Source: Formicarius rufipectus
Taxonomy: Eukaryota > Chordata > Aves > Passeriformes > Formicariidae
Direction: 5' to 3'
Length of the DNA: 64,000 nucleotides
Assembly (NCBI GenBank): GCA_013399695.1
Contig: VXAU01002305.1
Location: 168,919-232,918, forward strand
The notes beneath the pieces are model-generated. The model ran no database searches, was not told the origin of the DNA, and saw only the letters and a program-made list of their open reading frames with translations. This document shows positions 58,517-64,000 of the stretch, one piece after another. Made by a program: the position numbers and the translations under genes. How positions within the stretch are numbered: the stretch's first letter is position 1; each line of letters begins with the position of its first letter.

Positions 58517-59302
58517 GAATGCTCAGTCCCTCCCTCAGGGTGGAGAGTTTCCCAGTGGGTGATTTACTCTGTGAGGTGAATCTTGGCATATTTTTTGGCA
58601 TCCCTGATGGCCCATTAGCAGACATGACCCCTCAGGTGGGTGTGAAGGTACTAATGGCTCTCTGGAGGAGAGTTATCACATCTGAGTCATAGATGTGAAG
58701 ACAGGAAAACTTCCTTATCCCACAGAAGTTCCTAAACACCCATGTTGTAGCCTGAGGGGTTGGGTGAGCCCTGGGCAGCTGCTGCAAATGGGCCATTGTG
58801 AGCAGTTTGTGGGAAAAATGACATAGAGGCTTTAGAATCCACACCCACACAGTGACAGGCTGATCCTGGCTGCTATAACCAGGGTAGGTGGGAATGCCCA
58901 GTACCTCCCCCAGGCAAGGAGATTTGCAATGGATGATTTAACTCTGTGAGTCATTGGATATCGTCATAATCCCTGATGGTCTAGGTCATTGCAGCTGCCT
59001 GTTGTGCCAGTCCCTAATGGCCCATTAGCAGACATGACCCCTCAGGCTGCGTATGAAGGTGCTGAAGCCTCCCTGTAGGGGAGTTACCACAACTGATTGG
59101 TGTGAAGACAGTAACACTCCCCTCTCTCACAAGGTTCTTTATCACTCAGCTTGTAGCCTGAGGGGTTGGGTGTGCCCTGGCCAGCTATTGCAGGTGATCC
59201 ATTATTAACAGTTCATCTGAAATAACAGAAAGGGTATAGAATACACTGTTTTGGCTACACCCACACAGTCATAAACTGGTCCTGGCAGCTGTAACTAGTA
59301 CA
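58510..59302 (-). repeat. Tandem duplication B (two units, period about 410)
   Basis: Anchors are tggcccattagcagacatga at 58608 and 59018 (offset 410), gtagcctgaggggttgggtg at 58747 and 59154, and cacccacacagt at 58844 and 59260. Both units end in a ctggcagctgtaac/ctggctgctataac block, the presumed LTR start on the minus strand. This unit shares no obvious sequence with duplication A. Confidence 0.8.
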
Positions 59303-59336
59303 CTATTGAAATGTGGAAACTTAGCTTGGGTGTTGT

Positions 59337-60088
59337 TATCATAGAATGTTTTGGGTTGGAAAGGACTTTGCCAATCATGTAGTTCCAACTCTCCTGCCAT
59401 TGGCAGGGACACCTTCTAAGCAAAGTTTCTCAAAGCCCCGTCCAACCTGGCCTTAAGCACTTCCAATAATGCGGCATCCACAGCTTCTCTGGGCAACCTG
59501 TGCCTTTCGACCCTCACAGTAATGAATTTCTTCCTGACATCTAATCTAAACCTACTGTCTCCATTTAAGGCCATCCCCTCTTGTCCTGTCACCACATTCC
59601 CTTGTAGATTCCCTTTAGGTACTGGAAAGTTCTATAAGGTCTTCCCAGAGCCTTCTCTTTGTCAAGATGAACAACCACAACTCTCTTAGCCTTTTTTCAT
59701 AGGAGAGGTACTCCAGCCCTCTGATCAGTTTTGTGGCCTCCTGTGGACTTGCTCCAGCAGGTCCCTTCTTATGTTGGAGGACCCCAGATGGATTCAGTGA
59801 CTCTGGGTGGGGTCTCACCAGAGCAGAGTAGAGGGGCACAATCCTCTTCCTCAACTTCCAGCCACAATGCTTTGAATGCAGCCCAAGACACATTTGGCTT
59901 TATGGGCTGCAAGAACATGTTGATAGCTCATGGCTAGCTTTTCATTTACCAACATCTTCAAGTCCTTTTCCTCAGGGCTGCTCTCAATCTATCCAGCCTG
60001 TGCTTGGTATTGCCCTGACACATGTGCAGAACCTTGCACTTGGCCTTGTTGAGCTACATAATATTTGCATGGGCCCACCTCTTAAGTT
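59337..60088 (-). mobile_element. CR1 LINE, 750-bp 3' fragment
   Basis: The longest continuous CR1 match apart from the copy at 37717. Left end atcatagaatgttttgggttgg; then the usual order through ccttctaagcaaagtttctc, gggcaacctgtgcc and gaatttcttcctgacatct. After cttttttcataggagaggtactcc come ggcctcctgtggac, ggtggggtctcaccagag and cttggccttgttgag. It stops near gggcccacctctta. On the minus strand this encodes the C-terminal half of ORF2 with RIVPLYSALVRPH and GLEYLSYEKRLREL, broken by a frameshift near the LVRPH motif. Five-prime truncated, inactive. Confidence 0.93.
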
Positions 60089-63000
60089 CTGTTTTACTGG
60101 AGTTTAATAAATGTTTAATGAAAACTCTGCTTTATAAGTGGCTGTACTCTGATTTTTGTATTTACTGATTTAGTAAGCATAGTCATTCTTGATGTGGGAA
60201 AAAAAAGATAATCTAGGTCCTCTAAATCCTTTTCAAAATAGAACTGTACTCTAAATTAAAATGGGTGGGAATTATCACTTTAGAGAATGGTATTGGGAAT
60301 CTTCCCAGTTTCCTCAGATTCATTTCCAGGTAGTATTGATTCTTGTATGATATAGTGTATGATATTCACCTTTCATGGTATGTGATATTTAGCTTGTCTT
60401 TAATGTTAGAAATTCTTTTTGGCCATTATATATTAATAAATAGTGAGGCCTTTCTTACTGAATTTTCTTCAAAACATAATGGAAACTTTATGGGAGTGAT
60501 TGACTACTTACATCTTTCCAAGACTGCCTGTCTCAAATGATATCCTGGATATTGAAATAACACCTGTGTTAGAGATTTGCCTGATGTATGAAGGCTAGAT
60601 GCCAATATTGCCTGCTGAGCTAAGTTCTTGTAATCAGCTCAAGAACTATGGCAATTCCCATCGTTTTTACATCTAGTGGTAAAATATCTGCTGAGGAGTG
60701 ATTCTGAAGAACTTCCATTTTTACAAGAGGAGCTGAGGTCTAATAATGGTGTTTCTAAGAACAAATGCCTTAAGGGTTTGGTGGGTTGGTTGGTTGGCTG
60801 GGGTTTTTTTAATTGTTAGCATAGAATTTTCAGCACCAGTCAATCTTTGGATGATATACTGTCAAGTTTTGTGTGACCAGTTAAAAATAAATTCCTTGGG
60901 AGAAGATACTCATGAAGTCATGCTGAAAGACTGACTTAAATTGAGGGAAGTCAGATGGTCATTACATCAGCCAGTAGTTTCTGTCACAGTTGCAAAGACT
61001 GTGATCATTGCTTTGAAACCCACAAAAAAGTTTCAGGTGGATCAGATCAGAAGTAAAGGTTACTTAGAAGGAATTCAGCTGTTGGCCAAATCATTTTTTT
61101 TCTTTCAAGGCTGGAGAAGCAAACATTTAGCTTGTGAATCTGTATGGTGATTGTTAATAATGATTTATTCAGCAAGTCAGAGGCATTATATTTAGTGATC
61201 TAAGAGAAGGGCTACTGCAAAGGGAGAATTCTAAACTATACCTGCATTCTTATTGGGGAAATAGAAAAGTTAGATCCTTGGATCTGATATGTCCTGTTCA
61301 CCCACTTCATCTGGTTGCAGAAAACTTATTTAGCCAAAGTTCTTCATATTTGTCAAAGCAAGACTAGGTAGCCTGTGGTTCATACCGAATATTGACACCT
61401 AAAGCTGGAAGCTGATTCCTTTACAGTTCCATGAATCTGTGAATAAAATAGTGAATACTTTGTTGTATTCGTGTAGGAAAAAGTGCCTCTGTCATTATAG
61501 ATATTTCTAATTTTATTTTAAAAGACCCTTCCAGTTGGAGATATTGAGACACCCACTTCTTTTTACAAGATGCTTTTAAAAAGCCTGGTGGTTTGTGTTT
61601 GATTTGTTTTTTCATTTGCTATTCTTGTTTACAGTAAAAGGGACTTTTTTTTTGATATGACTCTTCACTGTACATGTCAGTTCTCTTCAAGCAAGTAACT
61701 TGCTTTCTATATTTCATCAAAATAATACATAAATAGAATTAAAAGCCAAAAGTAAAAACTACAGCTTTGGAAAACAACCAAACTTTAGTGTACACTTAAA
61801 TCATTGCACGATTTTGTGCAATTTCTGGATTACTGGTGCCTTTTACCTTGTGGTGACCTTTTTAAACTGTATGTACTCATAGTGTATGGTTCTAGTTAAT
61901 TGTAATTTACTTAGTCTAAAGATAGAGGCCAATGTGAATGTCTGGAAAGGTTTTGGATTTGTTACTGTCACTGTCAAGATTAGAAATCTCAGATGTAACT
62001 TTCCGTGGGGCTTTTGTAATCTTAAAGTCTCGCTCAATTTTCTTTAAAATTAAAATGGAGAAAACTTTTAGAGGTGGAGTTCAAATAGATAAAAAATAGA
62101 TTGTGCGATCATTGAAAATATTAATTTTGCTAATATAATGTTGCTCAATGGATTATTTACACTTTGAGTTCCCAAACAGGGAGCCTTAGATTTGGGAAAT
62201 AAGTTGTTCTTCAGTGTAATAAAATATGTTCTCAGTGATTGAATTGTCTTTGGATTATTTTGTTGTAGAGCAAGTCAGGTAGTTCTGTGCCAGCTATAGT
62301 AAAGATTACAGCTAAAGAAAATAAAATATCTAGTCAGTTTGAGTACACTGAGTTTTAAAGCATTGGGATTTTTTTATCCTTCCCTCTCCTCCCCAGTTTT
62401 CTGGGCAACCTGATCTTGGTGTCCTTGCTTGAGTGGGAGATTTGATAAGGTAATCTCTAGAGGTCACTTCCCTCAATATTTGTGATGTTTTGGGGGAAAA
62501 AAATAGTGAGATAACTCTTCCAGGATGTATGAACACAGCAGTAGTTCAGTGTTCCTTCCTTATCCCTCAAAGGGTAGGGCATGGGGGAAGGAAAGAAGGG
62601 AAAATTAGTATGTTCAATGTCTTTGGTATTAGTTGTCATGGACTGTCTACCTCATTGGCACTAGGAGGCCTTGTTCAACTTCAGAATTGATGGCATTTTT
62701 CAGTCCTGTCAAATTTCAAGGGACTTGTTTTCTGCTGGCCTTTGTGTTGCATACTGAAAAGGAGAGCTCTAGAGAAATACCTGCATGGGCAGACCATTTT
62801 TTATGGAAGAATGGGATTAATACGTAAATCATGTTTCCAAGATAGATGGTAAACAGTTGGGACAGAAGAGAAGCAAGTCAGTTTGTGTATTGTGCCTTCA
62901 GTCAGGTAAAAGCTGTGTACGTAAACATGTTGGGAAATGTATCTGTCTTTCTTTTTACTCGTTTGTGTTTATGCTGTCCTCTGAGTCAGCAGAAGCCACA

Positions 63001-64000
63001 TTCCAGAGCAGGATGGGCATCCCAGTGGTGGTCACTGCTTGCATGTATCTAAACTCGTTTTTCTGTCTCATGCCTCAGTCCCTGCAGATGCTCATGCATG
63101 TGTGCATGCCCTCTTGTCTGAGCAACTGAGCTGCAGCTCTCTAGCCTTGTTACTCAACCTCATCCTTGGGAATTCTGAAAGACAGCTGGCAAAATACAGA
63201 CCTAAAGGAGCTGAACAAAAACTCACTAGAACACAAAGATACTAAATATAAAAACATTAACTTCAGATGTGGGAGAAAGGTCAGCAAAGGATAACTTGTT
63301 TGGCTGGTAATCACATTAGATTCATAGGCTGTTCTGTAAGCTCCTTGGCCTTATCTCCTCCAGCTTTGTGCTTTCTGGAATTGTGAAAGGAGAGGTAACC
63401 ATGACACAAGGGCCATGTTCTGTGTTTTTCAACAAAGTCTTCAAATGAAGTGAAATATTTTGTATATGCCCCAGTGGAAAAGTTTCTCAGCTTTTTAAAT
63501 CATGGATTATGATCTTCTTTGCCTTTTAAAGTAAAAATAAAAATCTACTACTGATCACTCAAAGTCTAATCTCTTCTTAGGACTTGCAGTGTTTTCACTT
63601 GGTCTCCAGTGGCATGCCTTGGTTTTGACATTGCTCTCCCTGTAGATTGACAGTGGTTCAATATTGAAATGTCATAGTGAATCTTCTGCCTTCCTTTGCG
63701 TTCTACCCACTTGTACTGGAAGTTATGACAGAAATTTACAAGGTGAAACATAGAATTTTCCTTATTTCTTGGAAAGAAGTAGTTTCATTTCAAGATGTGT
63801 GACTTTGTTCAAATAATTAAAAAAATGTCAACACTGGCAAAATGTAAAGCTTTCAGTCTAAATTAACAGGGGGAATGAATTTAAAGTGGTTTAGTTGAGC
63901 TACATTAGAGTGTATATTGTCTTTCAGAATTAGTGGCTTAAGTTCAGTTGGTTTTATTTTTATCATCTTCATGGATAGAAGATTTGGCAGGGTTTTACCC
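60089..64000. other. Intronic AT-rich DNA, no exon seen
   Basis: No CR1, LTR or coding family was recognised. There is a short (ggtt)n run at 60781-60799. Frames near 62846-63245 overlap on different frames and look like chance. Sequence runs off the window without a clear feature. Confidence 0.45.

Larger units (their letters stand above)
57212..59302 (-). mobile_element. LTR-like composite repeat with two tandem duplications
   Basis: About 2.1 kb of moderate-GC sequence unlike its flanks, with no gag, pol or env frame. On the minus strand it starts TGTACTAGTTACAGC (59302 leftward), like the 5' end of many avian ERV LTRs, and its left end at 57212 reads TGTAAG on the plus strand, giving TG...CA ends. 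Inside are two unrelated tandem duplications in the order A-A'-B-B'. A at about 57780-58136 repeats at 58160-58516 (shared ggttctggtcctcctctgg-type block, period about 380). B at about 58510-58890 repeats at 58920-59302 (shared gatggcccattagcagac-type block, period about 410). No target duplication matched. An ERV LTR expanded by internal duplication is the best explanation. Confidence 0.5.

Noticed and set aside
1..64000. CRISPR array, operons or other prokaryotic systems
   Set aside because: No regularly spaced repeats, no ribosome-binding-site-led gene clusters; composition and repeats are those of a bird nuclear genome.

Overview
This is vertebrate, almost certainly avian, nuclear DNA. 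It is AT-rich and dominated by intergenic or intronic sequence, and I found no prokaryotic gene organisation. The bird assignment rests on eight CR1 LINE fragments with the family's typical sequence (four on each strand) and on a solo LTR of a very common avian endogenous-retrovirus type. A 3' fragment of an RTE-like LINE is also present. There is no intact protein-coding gene: the long reading frames are transposon remnants, CpG-island frames or chance.

Layout. 1-8560: repeat-bearing, gene-poor DNA with the RTE-like fragment (about 1899-2872, minus), a CR1 (6085-6480, minus) and a solo LTR (6736-7319, minus). 8560-9530: a first CpG island with two good splice donors on the minus strand, so possibly a first exon of a leftward transcript. 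9530-18600: AT-rich DNA with a tRNA-like sequence at 15637-15720. 18600-20200: a second, stronger CpG island. It holds the best-supported gene feature: a non-coding first exon of a rightward gene, with an ETS-type site at 19329-19336, upstream ORFs, and a splice donor after 19857. I could not name this gene.

19858-64000 is then plausibly one very long first intron or a few introns of that gene. It is AT-rich and littered with CR1 copies (27015, 37717, 41715, 47210, 54243, 56058, 59337), simple repeats, a GC-rich LTR-like block (51416-52037) and a 2.1-kb LTR-like composite containing two different tandem duplications (57212-59302). Three short segments (32488-32577, 52928-52999, 56640-56779) have an acceptor, an open frame and a donor. 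Their reading phases do not join into one transcript, so they are candidates only.

Assembly notes: a 28-N gap follows an (AT)n tract at 37554-37581. Single Ns at 18459 and 19112 sit beside poly(A) runs, the second between two copies of a short repeat. All identifications are by eye from remembered family features; no database search was possible.
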